From assembly GCA_025358295.1 (NCBI GenBank), contig JANYJY010000031.1, forward strand, positions 1 through 64,000: DNA of 64,000 bases, given 5' to 3'. Positions 20,687-30,075 of this stretch are shown here, one piece after another; positions within the stretch are counted from its first letter, which is position 1, and each line of letters begins with the position of its first letter. The notes below the pieces were generated by a model. The model searched no databases and was not told where the DNA came from. It worked only from the letters and a program-made list of their open reading frames with translations. The position numbers and the translations under genes are program-made. The DNA comes from Gammaproteobacteria bacterium (lineage in GTDB: Bacteria > Pseudomonadota > Gammaproteobacteria > Steroidobacterales > Steroidobacteraceae).

Positions 20687-20967
20687 GTGATATGGCAATC
20701 GAGGCGAATTCGCGGCCCGGCATCGAACGCGGCTACCGGCTGCAATGGGAGCCGGCGCAAAATGCGCACGTGCTCCTCTATCCCGAAGGGATGATCAAGC
20801 TGAACGGCAGTGCGGGCGAGATCATGAAGCGCTGCGACGGCGCAACGACCATCGCCGACATCACCGCGGATCTGGAACGCGCCTTCGCCACGACCAATTT
20901 GTCCGCGGATGTCTTGCGTTTCGTCCATATGGCGCTGGAAAAGAAATGGCTGCAAATCCGTCCTTGA
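20683..20967 (+). CDS. pqqD: PqqD peptide chaperone
   Basis: 94 residues; PqqD binds PqqA and presents it to the radical SAM enzyme PqqE. The winged-helix family pattern is clear: [42 protein letters not shown], and [13 protein letters not shown]. The ATG overlaps the pqqC stop, while the 3' end overlaps the pqqE start by 22 bases, so production of chaperone and enzyme is coupled. Confidence 0.95.
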   Translation: MSDMAIEANSRPGIERGYRLQWEPAQNAHVLLYPEGMIKLNGSAGEIMKRCDGATTIADITADLERAFATTNLSADVLRFVHMALEKKWLQIRP

Positions 20968-22136
20968 ATGACTCGGCGCCCCCCCGGCCTGGGCCACCCC
21001 GTCCTGGGCCGCCCCTCTGGCTGCTGCTCGAGCTGACGTATCGTTGTCCGCTGCACTGCGCGTTTTGCTACAACCCGACGGATTTCGCCGGCACAGGAGC
21101 GGAACTCGCCACCGAGGATTGGCTGCGCGTATTGCGTGAAGCACGCGCTCTCGGGGCCGTGCAATTGGGTCTGTCGGGCGGTGAACCGCTGACTCGGGAC
21201 GATCTGGAGCCCATCGTAGAGGAGGCCCATCGGCTTGGTTTTTACATCAATCTCATTACGTCCGGCGTGGGTCTCAGTGAGGCCCGACTGGGTGCGCTGA
21301 AGCAGGCGGGGCTCGACCATATACAGCTGTCCTTCCAGGATAGCAGCAAACAAATGAACGATTTCCTGAGCAGCACGCGCACCTTCGAATTGAAGTCGAA
21401 AGTTGCCGCCTTGATCAAGCAATACGACTACCCCATGGTGCTCAATGTGGTCCTTCACCGGCTCAACATCGATCATGTGGAAGAGATACTGGAGATGGCG
21501 CTGCGCTTCGGCGCCGATTATGTGGAATTAGCCAATACGCAGTACTACGGATGGGCGTGGCATAACCGCGAGCAACTGCTGCCCAGCCGCGACCAAGTCG
21601 AGCGGGCGGAACGCACCATGCAGCGTTTCCGCGAACGCGTCGGTAAGCAGATGCAGATTTTTTTCGTGGTGCCCGATTACTTCGAGAGCCGTCCCAAACC
21701 CTGCATGAAGGGCTTGGGTTCGATTTTCCTGACCATTTCACCCGACGGCACGGCATTACCCTGTCATGCCGCGCGCATGTTGCCGGGACTCGATTTTCCG
21801 AATGTGCGCAGCGCCAGCATCGAGGAGATTTGGTACCGCACGGAGAGCTTCAATCATTTTCGCGGCGATGCCTGGATGAAAGAGCCTTGCCGAAGCTGCC
21901 CCGAGAAGACCCGCGACTTCGGCGGGTGCCGCTGCCAGGCCTACTTGATGACGGGAGACGCCGCGAACGCCGATCCTGTGTGCGATTTGTCGCCGCATCA
22001 CCACTTGGTGACGGCCGCTGTGGCGCGCGCGGACCGTCCGGACGCGGCGGCGCAGCTCGATGCGGGTGAGAAGCCCTTGGTGTTTCGCAGCGAGCGCAAT
22101 TCGTCTACGCTGTTCCCCAAGCGAGATGGAATCTGA
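20946..22136 (+). CDS. pqqE: PqqA peptide cyclase PqqE (radical SAM/SPASM)
   Basis: 396 residues from the ATG at 20946, which has GGAAAAG just upstream; longer in-frame starts lie inside pqqD. The radical SAM cysteines are Cys34, Cys38 and Cys41 (CPLHCAFC), and the C-terminal SPASM region carries the extra clusters' cysteines in PCMKG, LPCHAA, CRSCPEKTRDFGGCRCQA and DPVCDLS. It forms the Glu-Tyr carbon-carbon bond in PqqA. A Pro-rich linker (residues 11-23) precedes the barrel. The stop is three bases from the next gene. Confidence 0.96.
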   Translation: MAANPSLNDSAPPRPGPPRPGPPLWLLLELTYRCPLHCAFCYNPTDFAGTGAELATEDWLRVLREARALGAVQLGLSGGEPLTRDDLEPIVEEAHRLGFYINLITSGVGLSEARLGALKQAGLDHIQLSFQDSSKQMNDFLSSTRTFELKSKVAALIKQYDYPMVLNVVLHRLNIDHVEEILEMALRFGADYVELANTQYYGWAWHNREQLLPSRDQVERAERTMQRFRERVGKQMQIFFVVPDYFESRPKPCMKGLGSIFLTISPDGTALPCHAARMLPGLDFPNVRSASIEEIWYRTESFNHFRGDAWMKEPCRSCPEKTRDFGGCRCQAYLMTGDAANADPVCDLSPHHHLVTAAVARADRPDAAAQLDAGEKPLVFRSERNSSTLFPKRDGI

Positions 22137-22139
22137 CAT

Positions 22140-23396
22140 ATGCAATGGTTGACTTGGGCCTTTCTCATCGCCGTCACGGCGGAGACACTGACGCGCCTGT
22201 GGCTGGGATCGCGTCAGATTGCCGCCGTTCAGGCGCACCGAAACGAAGTCCCTGAGCCCTTCCGGGGTCAGGTGGCGCTCGCGGATCAGCAGAAGGCGGC
22301 TGACTACACCACGGCTCGGGTGCGGATGGGAAAGTACGCGACGGTCGTCGAGGCATTCGTCAAACTGGGGCTGACCCTGGGTGGAGGCCTGGCCGGCGTG
22401 GACTCTCTGTGGCGCCAATCCGGCTTGGGAGAGCCGTGGCGCGGCGCCTTGGTGGTGGCAACTCTGATGTTGATTCTGCAATTGGTCGGACTACCGTTCT
22501 CGCTCTGGAGAACTTTCAAGATAGAAGCCCGTTTCGGCTTCAATCGTGTATCGCCGCGACTGTACGCGCTGGACTTCGTGAAACAAATGACGCTGGCCGT
22601 ATTGCTCGGCGGCCCACTGCTACTCGCCACGCTGGCCTTGATGGAGCGCTCCGGCGCACGCTGGTGGGTGTGGGTATGGCTGATCTGGCTGGCATGGACC
22701 TTGGGTCTCACCTGGGCGGCACCAAAATTCATTGCGCCGTTCTTCAACAAATTCTCGCCTCTCACCGACGAGTCGCTCAAGAAGCGCGTGGAAACTCTTC
22801 TCGAGCGCTGCGGTTTCGCGGCGCGCGGCGGCGTGTTCGTCATGGACGGCTCGCTGCGCTCGGCACACGGCAATGCTTATTTCACGGGTATCGGCCGTAA
22901 CAAGCGCATTGTGTTCTTCGATACTCTGCTGTCGCGGATCGAGCCCGACGAGATCGAAGCTGTGCTGGCGCATGAGCTGGGACATTTTCGTCTGCATCAT
23001 GTGCGCCAGCGGCTCGTGGTATCCGTCGCGATGACTTTCCTCGGCCTGGCGCTGCTTGCATGGTTGGCGGCGCAGCCGGCGTACTACGCCGCTCTCGGCG
23101 TGCCGGTGCCCTCGAACGCCATGGCGCTGCTGCTGTTCATTTTGACGGTGCCTGTGTTCACTTTCTTTGCGACGCCGCTGCTGTCGTGGTGGTCGCGCCG
23201 GCACGAGAAGCAGGCGGACGATTTTGCCGCCAGCCACGCCGATGCCGGCAAATTGGCCGCCGCCCTGGTGAAATTATTCCGCGACAATGCCTCCACGCTG
23301 ACCCCCGATCACATTCATTCCGCTTTTTTCGATTCGCATCCGCCGGCCCTGGAGCGCATCGGCCGGTTGTATACTCTCGTTCCCGGTTCCCGGTAG
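22140..23396 (+). CDS. M48 family membrane metalloprotease (Ste24/CAAX protease 1-like)
   Basis: 418 residues with an N-terminal region of several membrane helices, the zinc motif HELGH (in VLAHELGHFRLHH), further hydrophobic helices, and the third zinc ligand Glu in RHEKQADDFAASH. The layout and the conserved PLSWWSRRHEKQAD match Ste24-type peptidases. The gene starts three bases after the pqqE stop, so it is almost certainly in the pqq operon. In other bacteria a protease (PqqF or PqqG of the M16 family) trims cross-linked PqqA; none of that type is here, so this enzyme is a candidate for that step, by position only. Confidence 0.9.
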   Translation: MQWLTWAFLIAVTAETLTRLWLGSRQIAAVQAHRNEVPEPFRGQVALADQQKAADYTTARVRMGKYATVVEAFVKLGLTLGGGLAGVDSLWRQSGLGEPWRGALVVATLMLILQLVGLPFSLWRTFKIEARFGFNRVSPRLYALDFVKQMTLAVLLGGPLLLATLALMERSGARWWVWVWLIWLAWTLGLTWAAPKFIAPFFNKFSPLTDESLKKRVETLLERCGFAARGGVFVMDGSLRSAHGNAYFTGIGRNKRIVFFDTLLSRIEPDEIEAVLAHELGHFRLHHVRQRLVVSVAMTFLGLALLAWLAAQPAYYAALGVPVPSNAMALLLFILTVPVFTFFATPLLSWWSRRHEKQADDFAASHADAGKLAAALVKLFRDNASTLTPDHIHSAFFDSHPPALERIGRLYTLVPGSR

Positions 23397-23411
23397 ACGA
23401 TTCACGACGCC

Positions 23412-24461
23412 GTGTTGAGCCCCAGCCCCTCCTCGTTGATTTATCCGCTCGAGCTTGAGCCGAAGACCGGCGATGGCTCCGCTGTTCTTGTGGCACCCGG
23501 TGTGCTGTGGTTGCGCATGCCCCTGTTCGCCGCGCTGCCCTGGATCAACGTGTGGGCGATTGCCGACGGGGAGGGGTGGGCGATCGTCGATACTGGACTC
23601 AAGACTCCCGCGACCATCGATGCATGGCAGGCGGCGTTCGCGAATTTTCCGGGAACCGCACAGGTGACACGGGTCATCGTGACGCACATGCACCCCGATC
23701 ATTGCGGCATGGCGGGTTGGATCGCCGAGCGATTCAAAGTGCGGCTGTGGATGAGCCGGTTGGAATATCTGACCTGCCGGCTGATGGCGGCGGATACGGG
23801 GAGATCCGCGCCCACCGACGGTATCGATTTCTTTCGATCCGCGGGCTGGGATGCCGACGCAATCGAGAAATACAAGACGAAGTTCGGCTCATTCGGTGAA
23901 ATGATTTATCCGCTGCCCGATTCGTATCAGCGGCTCAGCGACGGCGATGTGCTTAAAATCGGCGCACAGGTATGGAGGGTGGTGATGGGCAACGGTCATT
24001 CCCCGGAGCATGCCTGCTTGTATTGCCCTGAATCGAAGCTGCTCATCTCGGGAGACCAAGTACTGCCGCGGATTTCATCGAATGTGTCGGTGTACCCCAC
24101 GGAGCCCGATGCCAACCCTCTGGACGATTGGCTCACGTCGCTGGCCGCCGTCAAAGCGCGGCTACCGGACGATGTGCTGGTGCTCCCGGCACACAATAGT
24201 CCGTTCAGGGGGCTGCACGCGCGCATCGACGAGTTGACGCAGTCGCATCGGCGCAATTTGGCGCAATTGACGGAAGCCTTGAGCACGCCGAAGCGCGTGG
24301 TCGATGTATTCGGCGCGCTATTCTCGCGTCCCATCAAGTCGGGCGTGCTGGGCATGGCCACCGGCGAGGCGGTGGCCCACCTCAACTACCTGTTGCACGC
24401 GGGGCGGGTGGTGCGCGAACTCGACCGCGACGGTGTCGGGTGGTGGAGGCGGAAGGACTAG
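23412..24461 (+). CDS. Metallo-beta-lactamase fold hydrolase
   Basis: 349 residues beginning with GTG at 23412. The fold motif appears as VTHMHPDHCGMAG (H-x-H-x-D-H), with further metal ligands in NGHSPEHACLY and SGDQVLP and the DTGLKTP start of the domain. A C-terminal helical region follows, as in MBL proteins acting on thioesters or phosphoester-like substrates. It follows the M48 gene by 15 bases, so it may be the last gene of the pqq transcription unit. Its stop is three bases from the convergent lon stop. Substrate unknown. Confidence 0.88.
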   Translation: MLSPSPSSLIYPLELEPKTGDGSAVLVAPGVLWLRMPLFAALPWINVWAIADGEGWAIVDTGLKTPATIDAWQAAFANFPGTAQVTRVIVTHMHPDHCGMAGWIAERFKVRLWMSRLEYLTCRLMAADTGRSAPTDGIDFFRSAGWDADAIEKYKTKFGSFGEMIYPLPDSYQRLSDGDVLKIGAQVWRVVMGNGHSPEHACLYCPESKLLISGDQVLPRISSNVSVYPTEPDANPLDDWLTSLAAVKARLPDDVLVLPAHNSPFRGLHARIDELTQSHRRNLAQLTEALSTPKRVVDVFGALFSRPIKSGVLGMATGEAVAHLNYLLHAGRVVRELDRDGVGWWRRKD

Positions 24462-24464
24462 GCC

Positions 24465-26783
24465 TTAGGCCGCCGCCCGTTGCGCGGGCAAGTCATCCAG
24501 TGCACGGGCCAGCACGTCGTCTATTCTCTCTGCCCATACGAATTCGAGCTTCGCGCGCACGCTCTCGGGAATGTCCTCAAGATCGCGCCGATTGCGGGCC
24601 GGAAGAATGACCGTGCGAATGCCCGCGCGCGCTGCGGCCACACATTTTTCCTTGATGCCGCCGACCGGCATCACCACGCCGCGCAAACTGATCTCGCCCG
24701 TCATTGCCACGTCGGCTCGGACGGTGCGCTGGGTGAGCAGCGAGGCCAGGGAGGTCGCAATGGCGACGCCGGCGCTCGGTCCATCCTTGGGGATTGCGCC
24801 CGCCGGCACATGAATGTGCAAGTCGCTGTCGTCCAAGCTCAAGGGATCTATTGCCAAGCGGCCTGCCTGGGATTTGACCCAGGTCACCGCGGCCTGGGCG
24901 CTTTCCTTCATGACGTCGCCGAGCTGACCCGTCAGGATGAGCTTGCCGCTGCCTCTGACTTGACTGGACTCGATAAAGAGAATGTCGCCGCCGGCCGGAG
25001 TCCATGCAAGGCCGGTCGCCACTCCGGGAGTGCTGGTATGCAGGGCCACGTCGCTCTCGAAGCGCGCGGCACCCAGGATGCGCGCCACTTCTTCCGGGCC
25101 GATCGCAACCTTGTGTGAATTGCCGGAGGCGATGCCGACGGCGGCATTGCGCAGCAGTGCGCCGATCTGACGCTCCAGGCTTCGCACGCCGGCTTCGCGC
25201 GTATAGTCGACGATGACGCGGCGTAGCGCCTGATCGGAGACCTCGACTTTTTCAGGCGTGAGTCCATTGGCCGTCAACTGCCTCGTGAGCAGGTAGCGCT
25301 TGGCGATTTGCAGCTTCTCTTCTTCCGTGTATCCGGTTAGTTCGATCACTTCCATGCGGTCACGCAACGGCGCCGGGATGGAATCCAATACATTGGCAGT
25401 GCCGATGAACAACACCTTCGACAAATCGAAGGGCACGGCGAGATAGTTGTCGCGGAAAGTGTTGTTCTGTTCCGGATCCAGGACCTCGAGCAGGGCAGAG
25501 AACGGATCGCCCTGATGGCTGGCCGAGAGCTTGTCCACTTCATCGAGCATGAGCACGGGATTGCGCCGGCCGGCTTTGCGCAACGCTTGCGCAATATTGC
25601 CCGGAAGGGAACCGATGTAAGTGCGCCGATGGCCGCGAATTTCGGCTTCATCGTGCACGCCGCCCAGGCTCACCCGCCCGAACTTTAGCCCGATGGCCTT
25701 GGCAATGCTTTGGCCGAGCGAGGTCTTGCCGACTCCCGGCGGGCCCACGAAACAGAGAATGGGGCTGCGGCCTTCCGGGTTGAGCTTTCTGACCGCCAGG
25801 AATTCCAATATTCGACGCTTCACTTTCTCGAGGCCGTAGTGATCCTGGTTGAGAATGGCGCGCGCCGCGTCGATATCGACCGTCTCGGGATCGACCTTCG
25901 ACCAGGGCATGGCCAGCAGCCAATCGAGGTAGGTTCGGGTCATGGAGTATTCGGCCGAGGAGTCGCCCATGCGCTCCAGGCGCTTGAGTTCGCGCTGTGC
26001 TTGTTCCTCCACTTCCGCGGGCATGCCGGCGTCTTTAAGAGTTTGCTTGAGGTCCTCCAGTTCGGCGGACGACGTGTCGGTGTCGCCCAGCTCCTTCTGG
26101 ATTTGCTTGAGCCGCTCGCGCAGCACGGCTTCTTTTTGCCGCTCGTCGAAGGCTTCACGGGTGCGCTCGTCGATTTGGCGCGAGACTTTCAAAACCTCTA
26201 TGCGCCGGCCGAGAAGGCTCAGCACGCGATCCAGCCGCGTCTTTAAATCGAAGGTGGCCAGAATTTCCTGTTTATCCGCCGACTTCAGGTCCATGAAGCT
26301 CGCCACCATGTCGGCGAGCACGGAAATGGATTCGATGCTGCGAATGGCGTTGACGAGTTCCCCGGGGGCATGTGGCAGAAGCTGCACGGCTTCCAGCGCC
26401 TTCTCGCGCAAATGATGGCCGCGAGCTTCGATTTCACTATCGAGCACCACCAGCTCTTTGTGCGTCTCGATGCGCGCCACCAAGAAGGGCTCGCGACTGA
26501 CGTAATCCAATACCGTGAAGCGCTCTTCGCCTTGGGCAATCAGATGATGCGTGCCGTCCGGCGCGGTGATAAAGCGCACGATGGTCGCGGCGGTGCCCAC
26601 CCCGTGCAGGTTCTCCGCGCCCGCCTCAGTCTGCAGCAATAGACCCACGCGGCGCTGGGTGCGCACGGCTTCTTGAGCGGCGGCCAAGGCGGCGTCGCCC
26701 GATACGGCGATCGGCAGCACGACGCCGGGGAACAGCACGGCGTTGGTGACGGGCAGAATAATGAGTACGTCTTCAGCGTTCAT
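24465..26783 (-). CDS. lon: ATP-dependent Lon protease
   Basis: 772 residues from the ATG at 26783 (an in-frame extension upstream to 27071 reads through the Hsp20 gene and is not used). The order is N-terminal substrate domain, AAA+ module with Walker A GPPGVGKT and Walker B VLMLDEVDK, and a C-terminal serine-lysine protease domain with Ser in KDGPSAGVAIATS and Lys in GGIKEKCVAA. Length is close to the family's usual 780. The start overlaps the Hsp20 stop (ATGA), so the two quality-control genes are coupled. It degrades misfolded and regulatory proteins in the cytoplasm. Confidence 0.95.
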   Translation of the reverse strand: MNAEDVLIILPVTNAVLFPGVVLPIAVSGDAALAAAQEAVRTQRRVGLLLQTEAGAENLHGVGTAATIVRFITAPDGTHHLIAQGEERFTVLDYVSREPFLVARIETHKELVVLDSEIEARGHHLREKALEAVQLLPHAPGELVNAIRSIESISVLADMVASFMDLKSADKQEILATFDLKTRLDRVLSLLGRRIEVLKVSRQIDERTREAFDERQKEAVLRERLKQIQKELGDTDTSSAELEDLKQTLKDAGMPAEVEEQAQRELKRLERMGDSSAEYSMTRTYLDWLLAMPWSKVDPETVDIDAARAILNQDHYGLEKVKRRILEFLAVRKLNPEGRSPILCFVGPPGVGKTSLGQSIAKAIGLKFGRVSLGGVHDEAEIRGHRRTYIGSLPGNIAQALRKAGRRNPVLMLDEVDKLSASHQGDPFSALLEVLDPEQNNTFRDNYLAVPFDLSKVLFIGTANVLDSIPAPLRDRMEVIELTGYTEEEKLQIAKRYLLTRQLTANGLTPEKVEVSDQALRRVIVDYTREAGVRSLERQIGALLRNAAVGIASGNSHKVAIGPEEVARILGAARFESDVALHTSTPGVATGLAWTPAGGDILFIESSQVRGSGKLILTGQLGDVMKESAQAAVTWVKSQAGRLAIDPLSLDDSDLHIHVPAGAIPKDGPSAGVAIATSLASLLTQRTVRADVAMTGEISLRGVVMPVGGIKEKCVAAARAGIRTVILPARNRRDLEDIPESVRAKLEFVWAERIDDVLARALDDLPAQRAAA

Positions 26784-27190
26784 AGCGCCTCTCTCGTGAG
26801 CCGCAGAAATAAGTAGCCGCGTTCGAGGCGGCGTTCCACCAAGGCATAACGCCCGGGTGGAATGTCGATGCGTCGGCGGATTCGCCCGTAGGGAATCTCC
26901 AGGCGCAACACATTCATGTGGGCGCTGAACGAGGGCGGCGGCACGGTGGTGTCGATCTGCAATCCGGTCGCCGTGATCTGCACGGCAACCTCTTCCGCGT
27001 GGGCGCCGGGCAGCGCCACAACTATCTGGAGATCTGGACCGTCCGCAAAGATATCGGCCGGCGGTTCCCACACCGGACGGGCCGAGGGGACCGCCAAGAG
27101 GTCGAAGAAGCGCCGATGTTTGTGTTCGGCCTCATCGAGCAGGGCGCAGGCTTCCGCCCACATCCAGGATTTTCTGCGATTGGCATTCAT
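26780..27190 (-). CDS. Hsp20/alpha-crystallin family small heat-shock protein
   Basis: 136 residues with an alpha-crystallin beta-sandwich: PADIFADGPDLQIVVALPGAHAEEV, ITATGLQIDTTV, LRLEIPYGRIRRRIDIPPG and GYLFLRLTR. The usual C-terminal I-x-I/V tail is missing, so oligomer formation may be altered. It holds unfolding proteins for refolding or degradation. Its stop overlaps the lon start, which is a sensible pairing of holdase and protease; a heat-shock promoter would lie in the 30 bases or so before 27190, where I could not assign one. Confidence 0.85.
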   Translation of the reverse strand: MNANRRKSWMWAEACALLDEAEHKHRRFFDLLAVPSARPVWEPPADIFADGPDLQIVVALPGAHAEEVAVQITATGLQIDTTVPPPSFSAHMNVLRLEIPYGRIRRRIDIPPGRYALVERRLERGYLFLRLTREAL

Positions 27191-27220
27191 GCGACATGAA
27201 TGCGGCCGCCCCCCTGAAGT

Positions 27221-28048
27221 TCAAGGGCGCGTAGGCTTGTCGACCACTCTTACCGTGTAGCCGCCGGATTTTTCGTCGGCCCGCAATTGCAGCAGTCCGC
27301 GCTTCTCGCCGTCGGCCAGCAGGTCATTGAAGGATTTGAAGCCATAGGCGCGTTCGTTGAAGCCGGGATGCCGGCGTTTGATGGCCTGCTTGATCATCGA
27401 ACCCCAGATTGGTTCGCTTCCGCCGCGTTCCTCAGTCAACGCTTCGAGCGTTTCGGTGATGAGTTCCAACCCATCATTGGGGTCCGGACCCTTGTTTTCA
27501 ACGGCGGCGGTGCCGGCCGGCGCGGCAGCGGAGCGGGGAGTCGCGGTGCGGCGGCGCGCCTTGGAAGGCTCTTTGCGCACCAGATCGTCGTAGTAGATGA
27601 ACTCGTCACAATTGTTGATGAACAAATCCGAAGTCGAATTCTTCACGCCCACGCCGATGACGGTCTTTGCGTTCTCGCGCAATTTGCTGACCAGCGGCGA
27701 GAAATCCGAGTCGCCGCTCAATATTACGAAGGTATCGACGTGACCCTTGGTATAGCAGAGGTCGAGCGCATCGACGACCATGCGGATGTCGGCGGAATTC
27801 TTTCCCGACTGGCGCACATGCGGAATTTCAATCAGCTCGAATGCCGCCTCGTGCAGACCGCGCTTGAAGTCCTTGTAGCGATCGAAATCGCAATACGCCT
27901 TCTTGACGACGATGTGCCCTTTGAGCAGCAGGCGCTCCAGCACCTTCTCTATATCGAAGCTCGGGTACTTGGCGTCGCGGGCGCCCAGCGCAATGTTTTC
28001 CAAGTCGAGGAAAACCGCCATGGTGGCGTCAGATGTTCGGGTTGTCAT
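27221..28048 (-). CDS. NYN-domain (LabA/PIN-like) protein with C-terminal OST-HTH/LOTUS domain
   Basis: 275 residues. The N-terminal half is a NYN nuclease-like fold with the acidic residues in VFLDLENIA, CDFDRYKDF, SADIRMVVDALD and ILSGDSDFSPLV, which together would bind a metal and cut RNA. A low-complexity Ala-rich linker follows, then a C-terminal OST-HTH domain (SMIKQAIKRRHPGFNERAYGFKSFNDLL), a likely RNA-binding module. This is the common bacterial NYN-LOTUS arrangement of unknown target. It is on the same strand as Hsp20 but 30 bases upstream, so it may be in the same transcript. Confidence 0.88.
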   Translation of the reverse strand: MTTRTSDATMAVFLDLENIALGARDAKYPSFDIEKVLERLLLKGHIVVKKAYCDFDRYKDFKRGLHEAAFELIEIPHVRQSGKNSADIRMVVDALDLCYTKGHVDTFVILSGDSDFSPLVSKLRENAKTVIGVGVKNSTSDLFINNCDEFIYYDDLVRKEPSKARRRTATPRSAAAPAGTAAVENKGPDPNDGLELITETLEALTEERGGSEPIWGSMIKQAIKRRHPGFNERAYGFKSFNDLLADGEKRGLLQLRADEKSGGYTVRVVDKPTRP

Positions 28049-28067
28049 GGGTGGTCAAGTTTACTCT

Positions 28068-28685
28068 TTAAAACCAGTTGTAGTTGAAGCTGATGCTGAT
28101 GCGTTCCGCATTGACGCGATTCGGCACCACTTCATGCCGTAGCCAACTCTCGAACAGCACCACTTGGCCGGCTGTTGCCGGAAACGTTCCCCAGGGACGC
28201 GTCTCGCGTTTGGCTCCGGCTTTGCGCGGCGGCGCAGCCATGAAGCGATCCAGGCGCGGATCCTCGAATTTGATCCCGGGCGTTCCCGCAGGGACGTGGA
28301 CGTAGTAGGTACCGCTCACGGTCGACAGGGGATGCAGGTGCAGACCATGCACGACATGTTTGGGCATGATGTTGATCCAGCAATCCGTCATTTTCAACTC
28401 GCGTCCGTCAAGATCCCATTCCACGGCCTTGGCGAAGGCCTGGACATGCCTGCCTAATTTTATTTCCAGTTCCTTGAATGTCGGCGAAATGCGCTGCAGC
28501 CAATGCACCGATCCATAGGAAGTATAGCCGCCGGGATAATTCTCGGCCGACCAGCGCCGCCCGGCCGCATCGTCCAAGCGAAGTTGCCGGCACTCCTTCA
28601 GAAGCTGCCGGTTGAACTCCTTTGCGCCGCGCTTTTGCAGGGTGTTCGCGTACACGAAGGTCGGGAATAGTTTGTGTATGGTCAT
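28068..28685 (-). CDS. TIGR02466 family, 2OG-Fe(II) oxygenase-like protein
   Basis: 205 residues from the ATG at 28685 (a second in-frame ATG at 28706 gives seven extra residues). The double-stranded beta-helix features are FPTFVYANTL at the start, HVVHGLHLHPLSTVSGTYYVHVP (candidate iron ligands), AGQVVLFESWLRHEVVPN with the distal His, and ERISISFNYNW with a 2-oxoglutarate-binding-type Arg position. The family is widespread and uncharacterised. The gene is divergent from the MFS transporter with 54 bases between starts. Confidence 0.82.
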   Translation of the reverse strand: MTIHKLFPTFVYANTLQKRGAKEFNRQLLKECRQLRLDDAAGRRWSAENYPGGYTSYGSVHWLQRISPTFKELEIKLGRHVQAFAKAVEWDLDGRELKMTDCWINIMPKHVVHGLHLHPLSTVSGTYYVHVPAGTPGIKFEDPRLDRFMAAPPRKAGAKRETRPWGTFPATAGQVVLFESWLRHEVVPNRVNAERISISFNYNWF

Positions 28686-28739
28686 GGAGCCAAGACTAAC
28701 GGGCATCGCCGCCCAAGGGAAATCGCTATAAGATCTGTC

Positions 28740-30047
28740 ATGAATTCCGCGCAGACCGTGATTCGTTCCGCTCCTCAGGCCGGCATCCCGTGGCGGGTGG
28801 CGCCACCCTTGGTCAGCACTGCGCTGATCATGTTGGGTTCAGGTTTCTTGGGCACGCTGCTGCCATTGCGGTTCTCCGCCTTGGGCTTTTCCGACGGAGT
28901 GATCGGATTGATTGCCACCGGTGAGGCGTTTGGATTTCTGGTCGGCTGCCTGTACGCACACAAGCTCATCGCTCCGGTTGGTCTGGAGCGCGCCTATGCC
29001 ACCTTCGCGAGCCTGAAGTCGGTCGCCATCCTCGGCCTGTATTTCGCGGATAGCGTCCCGGCGCTGATGTTGCTGCGATTTCTCATCGGCATCAACGCAG
29101 CCGGCCTCGCCATCATCGTCGAGAGCTGGCTGAATGCCTTGGTGCCGAACGAGCAGCGCGGTCGCATTCTCACGATCTACGTGCTGGTCTATGGCTTGTT
29201 TTTCGGAATAGGTCAGTTGTTCAGTCAGTCGCTGAATGTCAGGGGACCTGAACTGCTGTTCATTTCCGGAATGTTGACGACACTCGCTCTAGTGCCCATG
29301 GTTGCCATCGACGTGCGCGCACCCGTACTGCCAAGCCGCGTGAAGCTGGAGATTCTGAAGGCGCTGCGGACCTCACCCGTAAGCGTCACGGCCTGCTTGC
29401 TGAACGGGCTCATACTCACCGCCTTCACCACCGTGGGCCCGCTGTTCAGCGCGCGCATCGGTTTCGATCAGCAGCATGTGGTGCTGTTGATGGCCTGCGT
29501 GTCGCTGGGCGGATTGTTCCTGCAATGGCCCATCGGCTATCTGTCGGACAAGGTGGACCGGCTTTATGCACTGATCGGCTTGGGACTAGGCATTCTGGCG
29601 GTGGCTGCCGCGTTGGTGTGGGCCGAACATTCCATGCCGTTTGCCTTGCTGGCGCTGCTGTTCGGCATTTTCGGCGGGCTCGCCGAGAGCCTTTACGCGG
29701 TGGGCGTCGCCCACGCTAACGATCGCGCGGTCTCGACGGACTATGTGGCGCTATCGTCCACCTTGCTGTTCGTCTGGGCCTTGGGTTCGTCGGTGGGTCC
29801 CCCCATCGGAACCTTCGCCATTCAACTCATCCGGCCGATCGCATTCTTCGTGTACGTGATCGTGCTGACCACGGTTTTCACGCTGTTCGCCGTCTGGAGG
29901 CTGTCGCGGCGCAAGGTTGATCGAGTCGTCGAATCGCGCGAGGAATTTCTCGCCTATCCGCAGACCTCGCCGGAAATCTACGCGTGGCTGCCTTATCATA
30001 GAGACGCGAAGCCCAAGTCGCCGCCCGCGGATGAAAAGCCCGAATGA
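28740..30047 (+). CDS. MFS transporter
   Basis: 435 residues from the ATG at 28740 with twelve predicted helices. The loop between helices 2 and 3 is replaced by the GFLVGCLYAHKLIAPVGLER pattern and loop 8-9 has the sequence GYLSDKVDRLYAL, the weak G-x3-D-R motif of major facilitators. It resembles the YcaD-like sugar/drug-type branch, but the substrate cannot be assigned. The next gene, the exported ammonia-lyase-fold protein, begins 28 bases after its stop in the same direction. Confidence 0.88.
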   Translation: MNSAQTVIRSAPQAGIPWRVAPPLVSTALIMLGSGFLGTLLPLRFSALGFSDGVIGLIATGEAFGFLVGCLYAHKLIAPVGLERAYATFASLKSVAILGLYFADSVPALMLLRFLIGINAAGLAIIVESWLNALVPNEQRGRILTIYVLVYGLFFGIGQLFSQSLNVRGPELLFISGMLTTLALVPMVAIDVRAPVLPSRVKLEILKALRTSPVSVTACLLNGLILTAFTTVGPLFSARIGFDQQHVVLLMACVSLGGLFLQWPIGYLSDKVDRLYALIGLGLGILAVAAALVWAEHSMPFALLALLFGIFGGLAESLYAVGVAHANDRAVSTDYVALSSTLLFVWALGSSVGPPIGTFAIQLIRPIAFFVYVIVLTTVFTLFAVWRLSRRKVDRVVESREEFLAYPQTSPEIYAWLPYHRDAKPKSPPADEKPE

Positions 30048-30075
30048 GTGGACAGTGCAATTGAAGGTGCAGAAC

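Noticed and set aside
26784-27071. A 96-residue extension of Lon
   Set aside because: It overlaps the Hsp20 gene in another frame; the ATG at 26783 fits the family start and overlaps the Hsp20 stop by ATGA.
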